DNA of 64,000 bases from Catellatospora sichuanensis (GTDB lineage Bacteria; Actinomycetota; Actinomycetes; Mycobacteriales; Micromonosporaceae): positions 164,932 through 228,931 of the forward strand of contig NZ_ML660184.1 of the NCBI RefSeq assembly GCF_007483665.1. Direction: 5' to 3'. Under the pieces are notes generated by a model. That model worked only from the letters and a program-made list of their open reading frames with translations, was not told the origin of the DNA and did not search any database. Below, one piece after another: positions 34,149 to 42,884 of the stretch. The first letter of the stretch is position 1; the number at the start of each line of letters is the position of its first letter. A program made the position numbers and the translations under genes.

Positions 34149-36154
34149 CAGGAGTCCTCCCCCGCACGCGGGCCTCGGGCCGGGCTGCGCACCAGGTCCC
34201 GGTCCAGCCGATCCAGGTCGGTGCTGTTGGTCGAGGCCAGCTGCCAGGGCACGCTGGTGACCATGACGCCCGGCTCGTACAGCAGCCGGCCCTTGATCCG
34301 CAGTGCGGACTGGTTGTGCAGGATGTGCTCCCACCACCGGCCCACCACGTACTCGGGGATGTAGACCGTCACCACGTCGCGCGGCGAGGCCCGGCGCAGC
34401 GACTTCACGTATTCGATGATGGGCCGGCTGATCTCCCGGTAGGGCGAGTCGACCACGGTCAGCGGGGTGTTGATGCCGCGGCGCTCCCACTCGGCCTGGA
34501 TGGCCCGGGTGTCCGCGACGTCCACGTTCACGGTGAGCGCGGTCAGCGTGTCCGGCCGGGTGGCCTTCGCGTACGCCAGCGCCCGCATGGTCGGCAGGTG
34601 CAGCTTGCTGACCAGCACGATGGCGTGGTTGCGGGCCGGCAGCACCGGCCGCTCCTCCGACGGCACCAGCTCGCGGGCGACCGTGTCGTAGTGCTTGCGG
34701 ATGGCCACCATGATCGCGTAGATCACCGCCATCGCCGCGATCGAGATCCAGGCGCCGTGGGTGAATTTCGTCGCCAGCACCAGGATCAGCACGAAACCGG
34801 TCAGCACCGCGCCGAATCCGTTGATCGCCCGGGCCCGTTTCATCCGGCGGCGGGCCGCCTGGTCGCGCTCGGTGCGCAGCAGCCGGTTCCAGTGCCGCAG
34901 CATGCCGATCTGCGACAGCGTGAACGACACGAACACGCCGACGATGTAGAGCTGGATCAGTCGCGTGGTCTCCGCCTGGAACGCGATGACCAGGACCGCG
35001 GCGAAGAAGGCCAGCAGGAGGATGCCGTTGGAGAAGGCCAGCCGGTCACCGCGGGTGTGCAGCTGGCGCGGCAGGTAGCGGTCCTGCGCCAGGATCGAGC
35101 CCAGCACCGGGAAGCCGTTGAACGCGGTGTTGGCGGCCAGCACCAGGATCAGCGCGGTCACCGCGATCACCAGGTAGAAGCCCAGCGTGAAGTGGTCGAA
35201 GATGGTCGACGCGAGCTGCGCGATGACGGTCGGCTGCACGTAGCCCGGGGCGACGCCCACGATCTGCTCGGCCGGGTTCTCCACGTACTGCAGGCCGGTC
35301 TTGAGGCTCAGCGCAATGATCGAGACCAGCATGATGATCGACAACAGGCCCAGCATCAGCAGCGTGGTGGCGGCGTTCTTGCTCTTGGGCGGCTTGAACG
35401 CGGGCACGCCGTTGGAGATGGCCTCCACACCGGTCAGCGCCGCGCAACCCGAGGAGAACGCGCGCACCAGCAGGAAGGCGAAGGCGAAGCTCGCACCGAC
35501 CTGGAGACCGTGTTCCGGCAGGATGGTCAGGTCCGCGCTCGGGGCCTTCAGGTCCTCGCCCAGCACGAAGATCCGGACCACACCCCAGCCGATCAGGCCG
35601 AGCATGGACAGCATGAACAGGTACGTCGGGATGGCGAACATGAAGCCCGACTCGCGCAGGCCGCGCAGGTTCACGGCAGCCAGCAGCGCGATCAGCAGCA
35701 CCGCGGTGATCACCTCGTGCCGGCCGATCAGCGGGATCGCCGCCCCCAGGTTCTCCACGCCCGACGAGATCGACACCGCCACCGTCAGCACGTAGTCCAC
35801 CAGCAGTGCGCTGCCCACGGCGAGACCGGACTTGGAACCCAGGTTGACCGTGGCGACCTCGTAGTCGCCGCCGCCGGACGGGTAGGCGTGCACGTTCTGC
35901 CGGTAGCTCGCGACGACGGTCAGCATGACCACCACGACCGCCAGGGCCACCCACGGGGAGTACGCGTAGGCGGCGGCGCCCGCGATCGACAGGGTCAGCA
36001 GGATCTCGTTCGGCGCGTAGGCGACGCTGGACAGCGCGTCGGAGGCGAAGATCGGTAGTGCGATGCGCTTGGGCAGCAGGGTGTGCTGCAGTCGGTCGGA
36101 ACGGAACGGCCTGCCGAGCAGGAGACGCTTCAGCAGGGAGGTAGGGCTCGCCAC
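34148..36154 (-). CDS. APC family permease (KUP/amino-acid-permease-like)
   Basis: This 668-residue integral membrane protein has about 12 hydrophobic helices in the first 480 residues (LPIFASDALSSVAYAPNEIL at the start is typical) and a C-terminal cytoplasmic domain of about 180 residues. It probably exchanges amino acids or potassium. Divergent trkA-type genes favour a link with potassium homeostasis. GTG 36154 is chosen because a TAGGCT -10 hexamer ends 7 nt upstream, indicating a leaderless message; the frame upstream has low-quality sequence. The position matches Rv2690c. Confidence 0.88.
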   Translation of the reverse strand: MASPTSLLKRLLLGRPFRSDRLQHTLLPKRIALPIFASDALSSVAYAPNEILLTLSIAGAAAYAYSPWVALAVVVVMLTVVASYRQNVHAYPSGGGDYEVATVNLGSKSGLAVGSALLVDYVLTVAVSISSGVENLGAAIPLIGRHEVITAVLLIALLAAVNLRGLRESGFMFAIPTYLFMLSMLGLIGWGVVRIFVLGEDLKAPSADLTILPEHGLQVGASFAFAFLLVRAFSSGCAALTGVEAISNGVPAFKPPKSKNAATTLLMLGLLSIIMLVSIIALSLKTGLQYVENPAEQIVGVAPGYVQPTVIAQLASTIFDHFTLGFYLVIAVTALILVLAANTAFNGFPVLGSILAQDRYLPRQLHTRGDRLAFSNGILLLAFFAAVLVIAFQAETTRLIQLYIVGVFVSFTLSQIGMLRHWNRLLRTERDQAARRRMKRARAINGFGAVLTGFVLILVLATKFTHGAWISIAAMAVIYAIMVAIRKHYDTVARELVPSEERPVLPARNHAIVLVSKLHLPTMRALAYAKATRPDTLTALTVNVDVADTRAIQAEWERRGINTPLTVVDSPYREISRPIIEYVKSLRRASPRDVVTVYIPEYVVGRWWEHILHNQSALRIKGRLLYEPGVMVTSVPWQLASTNSTDLDRLDRDLVRSPARGPRAGEDS

Positions 36155-36338
36155 ATGACGGAGCCTACGACGCCCGGGCGCGAAGGCACGTGGCACTCTG
36201 ATGTCGCGCGCCGTACGTGCGCATGGCAGGCTGGGCGAGGGTGGGGAGTCCCGTGGGGTGTGACGCTCGAACGGCGGCGCGCCGGGACGAGCCGCTTTCG
36301 CGGTGGCCGGGACGACGGCATTGTCGGGAGGACGTGAC

Positions 36339-37001
36339 GTGCACGTTGTGATCATGGGGTGCGGCCGGGTCGGCTCGACGCTCGCGCACAGCCTGGAGGC
36401 GCGCGGGCACTCCGTCTCGATCATCGATCAGGACGCCGACGCGTTCCGCCGGCTCTCCCCTGACTTCGCCGGCACCACGGTCACCGGCGTCGGCTTCGAC
36501 CGCGAAGTGCTCATCCAGGCCGGCGTGGAACGGGCCGACGCCTTCGCCGCGGTCTCCAGCGGCGACAACTCCAACATCATCTCCGCGCGGCTGGCCCGCG
36601 AGACGTTCGGCGTGCAGCGCGTCGTGGCCCGCATCTACGACCAGCGCCGCGCCGAGGTGTACGAGCGGCTCGGCATCCCCACCGTGGCGACCGTGCGCTG
36701 GACCGCCGACCGCATCGTGCGGCACCTGGTGCCCGAGGGCGCCACGGAGCTCTACCGCGACCCCACCAGCACCGTCGCCATCATCGAGACCCCGGTGAAC
36801 CCGGCCTGGATCGGCCGTCCGCTGCACACGCTGGAGGAAGCGACCGGCACCCGGACCGCGTTCCTCATGCGCTTCGGCCTCGGCACGCTGACCACCTCGT
36901 CGACGGTGCTGCAGGACGGCGATCAGGTCTTCATGCTCGTCACCGACGACATCGCGGAAACCGTCACCAAGATCGCCGCCGCGCCGCCGGCCGCGGCCTA
37001 G
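36339..37001 (+). CDS. TrkA family potassium-uptake regulatory protein (CeoB-like)
   Basis: This 220-residue cytosolic protein has an RCK/TrkA-N Rossmann domain (VIMGCGRVGSTLA, then a conserved acidic IIDQD that ends the second strand) and a TrkA-C domain (about 135-215). It binds NAD(H) or nucleotides and gates a Trk-type K+ transporter. GTG 36339 has GGGAGG 7 nt upstream; the longer frame from 36303 is rejected. It is followed 11 nt later by a second trkA gene, the same pair order as mycobacterial ceoB-ceoC. Confidence 0.92.
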   Translation: MHVVIMGCGRVGSTLAHSLEARGHSVSIIDQDADAFRRLSPDFAGTTVTGVGFDREVLIQAGVERADAFAAVSSGDNSNIISARLARETFGVQRVVARIYDQRRAEVYERLGIPTVATVRWTADRIVRHLVPEGATELYRDPTSTVAIIETPVNPAWIGRPLHTLEEATGTRTAFLMRFGLGTLTTSSTVLQDGDQVFMLVTDDIAETVTKIAAAPPAAA

Positions 37002-37012
37002 GAGGAGTCACC

Positions 37013-37705
37013 ATGCGGGTCGCCATCGCCGGGGCGGGCAACGTCGGGCGCTCCATCGCCCAGGAGCTCATCGAGAACGGCCACCAGGTCATGCTGCTGG
37101 AGCGCCAGCCGCGCATGCTGCGCCCCGAGCGGGTGCCGGCCGCGGACTGGGTGCTCGCCGACGCCTGTGAGCTGTCCAGCCTCCAGGAGATCAACCTCGC
37201 CGCGTGCGACGTGGTCGTCGCCGCCACCGGTGACGACAAGGTCAATCTCGTGGTGTCGCTGCTGGCCAAGACCGAGTTCGCGGTGCCGCGGGTGGTCGCC
37301 CGGGTCAACCGGGCCGAGAACGAGTGGCTGTTCACCGAGCAGTGGGGCGTGGACGTCTCCGTCTCCAAGCCGCGCGTCATGGCGGCCCTGGTCGAGGAGG
37401 CGGTCACGGTCGGCGACCTGGTCCGGCTGATGACCTTCCGGCACGGCGAGGCCAACCTCGTCGAGATCACCCTCCCCGAGGACGCCCCGCACGTGGGACT
37501 GCCGATCCGCTCCATCCCCCTGCCGCACGACAGCGCCCTGGTCGCCATCGTGCGCGGCCGCCGCGTGCTCACCCCGACTCCCGACGACCCGGTCGAGGTC
37601 GGCGACGAGCTGGTCTTCGTCTGCACTGTCGAGGTCGAGGAGCAGGTCCGCTCCGTCATGCTCGGTGCCGACAGCGTCGAGAAGACCCGCGCCCGCCGCC
37701 GCTGA
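37013..37705 (+). CDS. TrkA family potassium-uptake regulatory protein (CeoC-like)
   Basis: This 230-residue second RCK protein has a Rossmann motif at residues 4-12 (IAGAGNVGRSIA), DVVVAATGDDKVNLVVSLLAKTE in the nucleotide domain, and a TrkA-C domain near the C terminus (VEVGDELVFVC). It probably forms a hetero-oligomer with the preceding TrkA protein. ATG 37013 has AGGAGGAG upstream. The transporter subunit (TrkH/TrkG) is not encoded in this window. Confidence 0.92.
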   Translation: MRVAIAGAGNVGRSIAQELIENGHQVMLLERQPRMLRPERVPAADWVLADACELSSLQEINLAACDVVVAATGDDKVNLVVSLLAKTEFAVPRVVARVNRAENEWLFTEQWGVDVSVSKPRVMAALVEEAVTVGDLVRLMTFRHGEANLVEITLPEDAPHVGLPIRSIPLPHDSALVAIVRGRRVLTPTPDDPVEVGDELVFVCTVEVEEQVRSVMLGADSVEKTRARRR

Positions 37706-37743
37706 CCCACCCGCCCCACACCACATGCACACACCCCGCCCAA

Positions 37744-37810
37744 CGTAGACGCTGGCCTATCTCGTCGAAAACGATCGCAGATCTTTCGATGAGATAGGCC
37801 AGCGTCTACG
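37744..37810. repeat. Long palindromic element, 27-bp arms
   Basis: Arms 37744-37770 and 37784-37810 match as reverse complements at 26 of 27 positions. The 13-nt loop contains GATCGCAGATC. It lies between convergent genes (trkA-type and DUF3159), so it can end transcription from both sides. It is far longer than a normal terminator and of lower GC than its surroundings, which suggests a dispersed palindromic repeat. Confidence 0.85.
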
Positions 37811-37873
37811 AAAATCGGGGCGGAGGGGCGCCGCGCGGACCCCACAGGACCGGTCGGCGTGACGGTCGGCCGG

Positions 37874-38581
37874 TCAGGCCGGTCGGGGTTCTTCGCGGCG
37901 GACGCGGCGGACGACGCCGAAGCTGATCACGACGAGCAGGGCGAACAGCGGCGTGCCCATCACGATGCGGGCGATGCCGAGGGCGGTGCCCTGCTCGGTC
38001 ATCCACAGCCCGCCCTGGACGGCCACCTTGATCGCGAACACCACCGCCCACAGCGCGGTCAGCTGGGAGAAGACGCGCACCAGCCGGGTGTCCTCGCGCC
38101 AGTCGTTGCGGCCGCCGTTGGCGATCACCGACCAGAACCAGCCCACCATCGGGTGGCGCAGCGCGATCGAGCCCAGCAGCACCACGATCTGGCCCATGGT
38201 GATCCAGATGCCCGGCAGGTAGAAGTCGACCTCCTTGCCGGAGTTCCAGGCCATCCAGGCGCCCAGGCCGATGCCGAACAGGCCGTTCAGCGCGAAGCGC
38301 ACTGGCCGCCGCTGGGCCAGCCGGACCACCGCGATACCGATCGCCACCGCCGCCGACGCGCCGATCGCGCTCTGCAGCGCGGTGCGCGACTCCTCCGCCG
38401 GGAACCAGAAGCCCAGCACGATGTTGGTCAGCACGAACACGATGACCGGGATGGCCGCCTCGGTCATCCCGCGCCAGCCGCCCAGTTGCTGCGCCATCTG
38501 CTCCGCGAACGGCGGGAGCTGCTCGGGATCGTCCGCCAGGGCACGGTCCCGGTCGCTGATGGGCTTGCGAAGCTCGCTCAT
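37874..38581 (-). CDS. DUF3159 family membrane protein
   Basis: This 235-residue protein has a soluble, acidic N terminus (about 50 residues) and five or six transmembrane helices, for example PVIVFVLTNIVLGFW and ALWAVVFAIKVAVQGGLWM. The family is restricted to Actinobacteria and lacks a known function; the mycobacterial counterpart by position is Rv2693c. ATG 38581 has GAGGAG 5 nt upstream, within a mini-ORF that links it to the preceding OB-fold gene. Confidence 0.88.
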   Translation of the reverse strand: MSELRKPISDRDRALADDPEQLPPFAEQMAQQLGGWRGMTEAAIPVIVFVLTNIVLGFWFPAEESRTALQSAIGASAAVAIGIAVVRLAQRRPVRFALNGLFGIGLGAWMAWNSGKEVDFYLPGIWITMGQIVVLLGSIALRHPMVGWFWSVIANGGRNDWREDTRLVRVFSQLTALWAVVFAIKVAVQGGLWMTEQGTALGIARIVMGTPLFALLVVISFGVVRRVRREEPRPA

Positions 38582-38616
38582 GACTGCTCCTCGCTGCGCG
38601 CGGATCGCTCGCTCAC
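38578..38616 (-). CDS. Mini-ORF (12 codons) bridging the OB-fold and DUF3159 genes
   Basis: GTG 38616 overlaps the OB-fold stop (GTGA), and the TGA overlaps the DUF3159 ATG (ATGA). The encoded peptide reads (M)SERSARSEEQS. The GAGGAG codons are the DUF3159 ribosome binding site. The arrangement is the same as between hemE and hemG. Confidence 0.5.
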   Translation of the reverse strand: MSERSARSEEQS

Positions 38617-39002
38617 GCGGCCGCTTCCAGCTCGTAGTAAGGGTTGTAGATGACCTTGCGCCCGTCCCGCACGGCGACCCGGCCGCGCACGTGCAGCCCG
38701 CGCCCCGGCTCGATGCCGTTGATGTGGCGGCGGCCCAGGAACACCAGGGTGATCAGGTCGGTGCCGTCGTAGAGGTCGGCTTCCAGCGTCGGCAGGTTGG
38801 TGCGCGGCGTGTAGACGACCGTACGCAGCCGGCCGCTGACGTTGACGAGATCGCCACGGTGCACGGTGTCCGCGCAGACGCAACCCGCGCGTTCGGTGTC
38901 CCGGCGCAGCTCCTCCGACTCGAGTTCGGAGTCGGTGGCGGTGAGCCGGTGGAGCATGCCACGCAGCCCCTTGTTCCGTGATCGGGCGTCGTCGGTCGAC
39001 AT
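38613..39002 (-). CDS. OB-fold nucleic-acid-binding domain protein
   Basis: This 129-residue cytosolic protein has an OB-fold (about 45-128) that includes LVNVSGRLRTVVYTPR and LVFLGRRHINGIEPG. It resembles the anticodon/DNA-binding OB domains of other small actinobacterial proteins (mycobacterial Rv2694c by position). ATG 39002 is favoured over ATG 39014 because AAGGA lies 9 nt upstream of it and abuts the other. Possible roles are single-stranded DNA or RNA binding. It is coupled to DUF3159 through the mini-ORF. Confidence 0.85.
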   Translation of the reverse strand: MSTDDARSRNKGLRGMLHRLTATDSELESEELRRDTERAGCVCADTVHRGDLVNVSGRLRTVVYTPRTNLPTLEADLYDGTDLITLVFLGRRHINGIEPGRGLHVRGRVAVRDGRKVIYNPYYELEAAA

Positions 39003-39093
39003 GACCTGCTTCATCCTTCCCCGCCGGGGCGAGGTCCCCGAACGGCGCGCAACAGCCAGCCTACTGCGGGGTGCCCCGGCTGGGGACACCCCG

Positions 39094-39164
39094 GGCGGAA
39101 CATGGCGAGTCCCCAAAGGCGCGCCGCGTATACGGCGGCGCGCCGGGACGAGCCGTGTTCCGCC
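39094..39164 (-). terminator. Two-level hairpin after DUF3710
   Basis: GGCGGAACATGGC (39094-39106) pairs with 39152-39164 at 12 of 13 positions. Inside it GGCGCGCCGC (39118-39127) and GCGGCGCGCC (39135-39144) form a perfect 10-bp stem. It starts 4 nt after the DUF3710 stop and separates this gene from the OB-fold gene. Confidence 0.6.
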
Positions 39165-39168
39165 GAGG

Positions 39169-40143
39169 TCAGTCGCGGCGCGGACGCGGGGAGGGCTTGC
39201 GGCGCGGGACGTCGCCCACGGCGGGAGCCGCGGTGCCGTTGACGCCCGCCGGTGCGATCGAGCCGAACGGCGTCGGCGCGGGCGTCGGCGGCACCCGGCC
39301 CGGCACGAGCTGGTTGCCGGAACCGCCGTACGGGTCGCCGCCGTAGGCGCCCTCGCCGTACTGCGGCTGGCGGGGCTGCTCGACGGGCGGCTCAGGCGCT
39401 GCCTGCCCGGCGGCGGCCTGCCGGGCCGCGGCCTCCTCGGCCATGTTCGCCGGCAGGCGCAGCGGCAGCGCCTCACGGACCGGGCGGGCGGTGTCGTCGC
39501 GGCGCACCGCCAGGCCGGTCAGGCACAGCGTCAGCGGGCCGGCCTCGGTCACGTCGATGGCGGCCGGGCCCTGGAACACCGCGCGGACCATCCAGCGCGG
39601 CCCGTCGACACCGATGAAGCGCAGGTCGTTGAAGCCGTCCGGGGTGCGGATGCGGGCGCGCAGCTCGATGCCCCAGCGCCCGGTCACCTCCTCGGCGCCC
39701 ACTCCGTCGGCGAACAGGGACTTGCGGATCTCCTCGCGCACCTCGTCCCAGATGCCCTCGGTCCGCGGCGCCGCGAAGACGCCCAGCTGGAGCGCGTTGG
39801 GGCCGTGCACGAGCGCGATCTGCTGGATCACGCCCTGCTCGCCGGCCTGCACCCGGATCTCGACCCCGTCGACCGCGGGCAGCAGCAGGCTGCCCAGGTC
39901 CAACCGGGGCGCGTCGGGCGCGTCCGCGGCGTCGTAGGGGCCGTCGTCGCCGAAGATCGAGGCCTCGGGGAAGTGGGCGCCGTTCGTGCCGTTGGCGGTC
40001 GGAGCGGCGGGCGCGTCAGCCTCCTCAGGCTGCCAGTCCTCGCCGAGCAGCGCGGCGCGCCGGGCGGCGCGGGCGTCCTCGAACTTCGGCTCCTCCGCCT
40101 TGGCGTGCCGGCCGGTGGCCGCACGTCGTCGCGAGAAGATCAC
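39169..40143 (-). CDS. DUF3710 domain-containing protein
   Basis: This 324-residue cytosolic protein has a basic start (IFSRRRAATGRHAK), a DUF3710 core (about 80-240; VEIRVQAGEQGVIQQIALVHG, RWGIELRARI, FIGVDGPRWMVRAVFQG) and a proline/glycine-rich, basic tail. Function is unknown; mycobacterial Rv2696c is the positional counterpart. GTG 40143 has GAGGAGGA 3-4 nt upstream. It lies 9 nt after dut and is probably in one operon with it. Confidence 0.88.
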   Translation of the reverse strand: MIFSRRRAATGRHAKAEEPKFEDARAARRAALLGEDWQPEEADAPAAPTANGTNGAHFPEASIFGDDGPYDAADAPDAPRLDLGSLLLPAVDGVEIRVQAGEQGVIQQIALVHGPNALQLGVFAAPRTEGIWDEVREEIRKSLFADGVGAEEVTGRWGIELRARIRTPDGFNDLRFIGVDGPRWMVRAVFQGPAAIDVTEAGPLTLCLTGLAVRRDDTARPVREALPLRLPANMAEEAAARQAAAGQAAPEPPVEQPRQPQYGEGAYGGDPYGGSGNQLVPGRVPPTPAPTPFGSIAPAGVNGTAAPAVGDVPRRKPSPRPRRD

Positions 40144-40152
40144 TGTTCCTCC

Positions 40153-40608
40153 TCATTTCCCCGTCGAGCCGTGCCCACCGGTGCCCCGTACGGACTCCGG
40201 CAGTTCGGCGACGTCGTGGAAGTGTGCCCGCTCCACCCGCTGCACGACAAGTTGCGCGATGCGGTCGCCGCGAGAGATCTTGGCGGTGTTCGCCCGGTCG
40301 TGGTTGATCAGTTGGACCAGGATCTCGCCCCGGTAGCCCGCGTCCACGGTGCCGGGTGCGTTGAGCACGGTCACCCCCAGTTTGGCGGCCAGACCGGACC
40401 TGGGGTGGACCAAACCCACGAACCCGTCGGGCAGGGCTATCGCCACGCCCGTACGCACCAGCCGGTGCTCGCCGGGGGCGAGCACGACATCCTCGGCGGT
40501 GTACAGGTCGGCGCCCGCGTCGCCCGGATGGGCGTACGACGGCGGGGGCAGGTCCGGGTCGAGCCGGCGGATCGGCACCACGACGGGTGGGGTCGCAGGG
40601 GGATACAA
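40153..40608 (-). CDS. dut: Deoxyuridine 5'-triphosphate nucleotidohydrolase
   Basis: This 151-residue trimeric dUTPase hydrolyses dUTP to dUMP and pyrophosphate, keeping uracil out of DNA. The five family motifs are visible: [42 protein letters not shown] and, near the C terminus, [11 protein letters not shown], which closes over the nucleotide. The start is an uncommon TTG at 40608 with GGAGG 8 nt upstream; there is no better start nearby and the homology begins here. DUF3710 follows. Confidence 0.94.
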   Translation of the reverse strand: MYPPATPPVVVPIRRLDPDLPPPSYAHPGDAGADLYTAEDVVLAPGEHRLVRTGVAIALPDGFVGLVHPRSGLAAKLGVTVLNAPGTVDAGYRGEILVQLINHDRANTAKISRGDRIAQLVVQRVERAHFHDVAELPESVRGTGGHGSTGK

Positions 40609-40718
40609 CGGTCAAACCTCCGGGGGAAGTGCTTGACGCGCGCCCGCGACGGGAGCTGCGTCTCCTTGCCTCTATCCTGCCGCGCCCGGCGGACCCGACG
40701 GGCCCTACCCTCGATGCT

Positions 40719-41231
40719 GTGACACATCCAGGCAGCGGTACGGCATCCTCAGGCACAACGGCGACAGGGGGCGGCGCGGCACGGCCTGTGCCGAGTCACA
40801 CCGAGCGCCTGTCCGTGCCGTGGTGGCTCTGGTTGCCGTCCTTGCTGGTCGGAGCCGTGTTGGCGGCTCAGGTTGGGCTGGGCGCGGCCGGACCGCGCGG
40901 CTGGGTGGCCTACCCCGTGGTGCTGACCCTGGTCGCGGTGGGCCTGTGGCGGCTGGGGCGGATCCGGATCAGCGTGACGGCCGACGACTTCCTGGTCGAC
41001 GACGCCCGGCTGCCGCTGCGCCACGTGGCACAGGCGATCCCGCTGGACGCCGCCACCAAGCGCGACCTGCTCGGGGTGCACGCAGACCCGATGGCCTTCG
41101 TGGTGCAGCGCCCGTGGGTCCCCGGCGCGGTGCAGGTGGTGCTCGACGACCCGGCCGACGTCACGCCGTACTGGGTGATCAGCAGCCGCCGGCCCGAGGA
41201 GCTGGCCCGCGCGCTACGCCGCGTCGGCTGA
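40719..41231 (+). CDS. DUF3093 family membrane protein
   Basis: This 170-residue protein has a low-complexity N terminus (about 30 residues), two transmembrane helices (about 33-73; WWLWLPSLLVGAVLAAQVGLG and an adjacent segment) and a cytosolic domain with FVVQRPWVPGAVQVVLDDP. It is an actinobacterial family of unknown function (Rv2698 by position). GTG 40719 follows a TACCCT hexamer by 7 nt without a ribosome binding site, suggesting a leaderless message. Its last 18 nt overlap the convergent gene. Confidence 0.85.
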   Translation: MTHPGSGTASSGTTATGGGAARPVPSHTERLSVPWWLWLPSLLVGAVLAAQVGLGAAGPRGWVAYPVVLTLVAVGLWRLGRIRISVTADDFLVDDARLPLRHVAQAIPLDAATKRDLLGVHADPMAFVVQRPWVPGAVQVVLDDPADVTPYWVISSRRPEELARALRRVG

Positions 41232-42041
41232 CCCCGGCGGCAGCGCCTGGCGATTCCGCTTGTCCCTCAGGTCGCGACGGATGTCGTCGCCCAGGCGGCG
41301 GGTGGCCTTGCGGTTGAGGTAGCTGGCGATGGCCGCGCCGGTCAGCAGCGGCCCCAGCGAGGTCAGGTTGCGCCCGAACCGCTTGAGGACCATGTCGCGC
41401 AGCTGCTTGCGGGTGGCCGTGCCGAGCACGGTGGCCGCGGCGGCGCCGGGCAGCATCGGGCTGATGCCCCGGTGGCTGGCCCAGCCCTGCATCAGGCTGA
41501 CCGCCCGCTGGGACGGCGTGCCGAGCACCGGCTGGCCGTACACCTCGTGCAGCTCGCCGATGAGCTTGAGCTCGATGCCGACCACGCCGACCGTCTCGGT
41601 CGCCAGCAGCACCGGCGTGGACAGCAGGGTGGGCGGCACCGCCCACTCGATGGAGGCCATGCCACCACCGACCGCGCCGACGCCCGCCGCGGCACGGGCC
41701 GCGTTGCGGATCAGCCGCTCGGCGAGGGCCTCATCGTCGAGGCCCGGATAGTGCCGCCGCAGCGTCTCCAGGCTGCGCACCGGCACGTGCGGGGCGAGGT
41801 CGGACACCGCCTCCGTGATCCAGTTGATCGCCTTGCGGGGCATGAACACTTCTTTGACGCCGCGTTCGCGCAGGCCCACCAGCATCCGCCCGAGCAGTTT
41901 GCGCCGGCCCGCCTTGTCCAGGTCCTCGTCGGCGAGGCCCGCCACCGCGAGCGCCAGTTCGTCCGGCCGCCCGGCTCCGGTGCCGGGTGCGGCAGGGCCC
42001 GACGAGGTCTCGTCGGGCACCTGGTCGGGGCTGGTGGTCAT
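41214..42041 (-). CDS. Conserved hypothetical protein, hydrophobic central region
   Basis: This 275-residue protein is not recognised with certainty. The first 45 residues are low complexity. The middle contains weakly hydrophobic helices rich in Gly/Ala (ARAAAGVGAVGGGMASIEWA, LLSTPVLLATETVGVVGI). The C terminus is strongly basic (RKATRRLGDDIRRDLRDKRNR). It could be membrane-associated and resembles EcsC-like proteins only loosely. ATG 42041 has CAGGAG upstream. It overlaps DUF3093 tail to tail by 18 nt. Confidence 0.7.
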   Translation of the reverse strand: MTTSPDQVPDETSSGPAAPGTGAGRPDELALAVAGLADEDLDKAGRRKLLGRMLVGLRERGVKEVFMPRKAINWITEAVSDLAPHVPVRSLETLRRHYPGLDDEALAERLIRNAARAAAGVGAVGGGMASIEWAVPPTLLSTPVLLATETVGVVGIELKLIGELHEVYGQPVLGTPSQRAVSLMQGWASHRGISPMLPGAAAATVLGTATRKQLRDMVLKRFGRNLTSLGPLLTGAAIASYLNRKATRRLGDDIRRDLRDKRNRQALPPGSADAA

Positions 42042-42243
42042 GGCAGGCTCCTGTCAGCTGAGATGGCGCCCGGCGCCCGCGACGGCCGTCGCGGTCACCC
42101 GGTATCCGGACCGTGCGGCACGCCGCGTCCGATGCGGCGTGCCCCGATCCGTGTACCCAGATGTTCTGCGCCATCTCACCCCATCGCGTCAAGCCCTGTG
42201 CATGCTCGCTCACCACCGCTGGCGAGACGACGGGCTCACGCGG

Positions 42244-42540
42244 TCAGGCGCACTCGCGGCAGATCGGCTCGCCGTTGCGCTCGCCTGCCAGCTGGCTGCG
42301 GTGATGCACCAGGAAGCAGCGCGAGCAGCGGAACTCGTCGGCCTGCATCGGCACGACCTTGACCGTCAGCTCCTCGTCGGAGAGGTCACCGCCGGGCAGT
42401 TCGAAGTTCTCGGCGATGTCGGTCTCGTCCACGTCCACGCTGCCCGACTGTGTGTCGACACGCCGGGCCTTCAGCTCCTCGAGGCTGTCCTCACCGAGGT
42501 CGGCCTCGTCACGGCGCGGGGCGTCGTAGTCGGTGGCCAT
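42244..42540 (-). CDS. DUF4193 zinc-ribbon-like protein
   Basis: This small 98-residue acidic protein has two CxxC pairs near the end (RCSRC and ICREC) that form a probable zinc ribbon, preceded by an acidic linker (DVDETDIAENFELPGGDLSD). The family is actinobacterium-specific, of unknown function (Rv2699c by position), and possibly binds RNA polymerase or the ribosome (speculative). The start ATG 42540 has GGGAG 11 nt upstream. Confidence 0.9.
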   Translation of the reverse strand: MATDYDAPRRDEADLGEDSLEELKARRVDTQSGSVDVDETDIAENFELPGGDLSDEELTVKVVPMQADEFRCSRCFLVHHRSQLAGERNGEPICRECA

Positions 42541-42884
42541 CGATTGTCACACTCCCAATTTGTGTCTTGTCCGTCATCGCGTACGTGACGTCGTCACTCT
42601 CGACGAGCGCGGTACTTTAGCGCGCCCGTGTGGGAGTTGTACGCTCCTGCACGCCAAGATGTTCCCGATGTGACTGAGCCGACAGCGTTATGGGGCCGTC
42701 GGGTCAGGCGAGACCAAGGTAGGGGCAGCCGCCCGCCGATCACGGTCGGCGCGCCGGGAACGTCCGGCCAATTCCGGCCGTCTGTCGGGTCGCGGCCCCC
42801 GGCGGGCCGGTCAACCGATAACCTCTGGCCCATACCGTCAAAGTGGCGGCAGCGGACCTCTGGCTCACGGGGAGCGGCACCGAT
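42541..42884. other. 344-bp divergent promoter region between DUF4193 and the LytR_C gene
   Basis: No gene is seen. For the minus strand a TAAAGT hexamer (42619-42614) is a possible -10 box. Next to it GTGACG-T-CGTCAC (42585-42597) is a perfect 6-bp-arm palindrome that could be an operator. For the plus strand TAACCT (42819-42824) is a possible -10 box about 60 nt before the LytR_C start. Confidence 0.45.
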
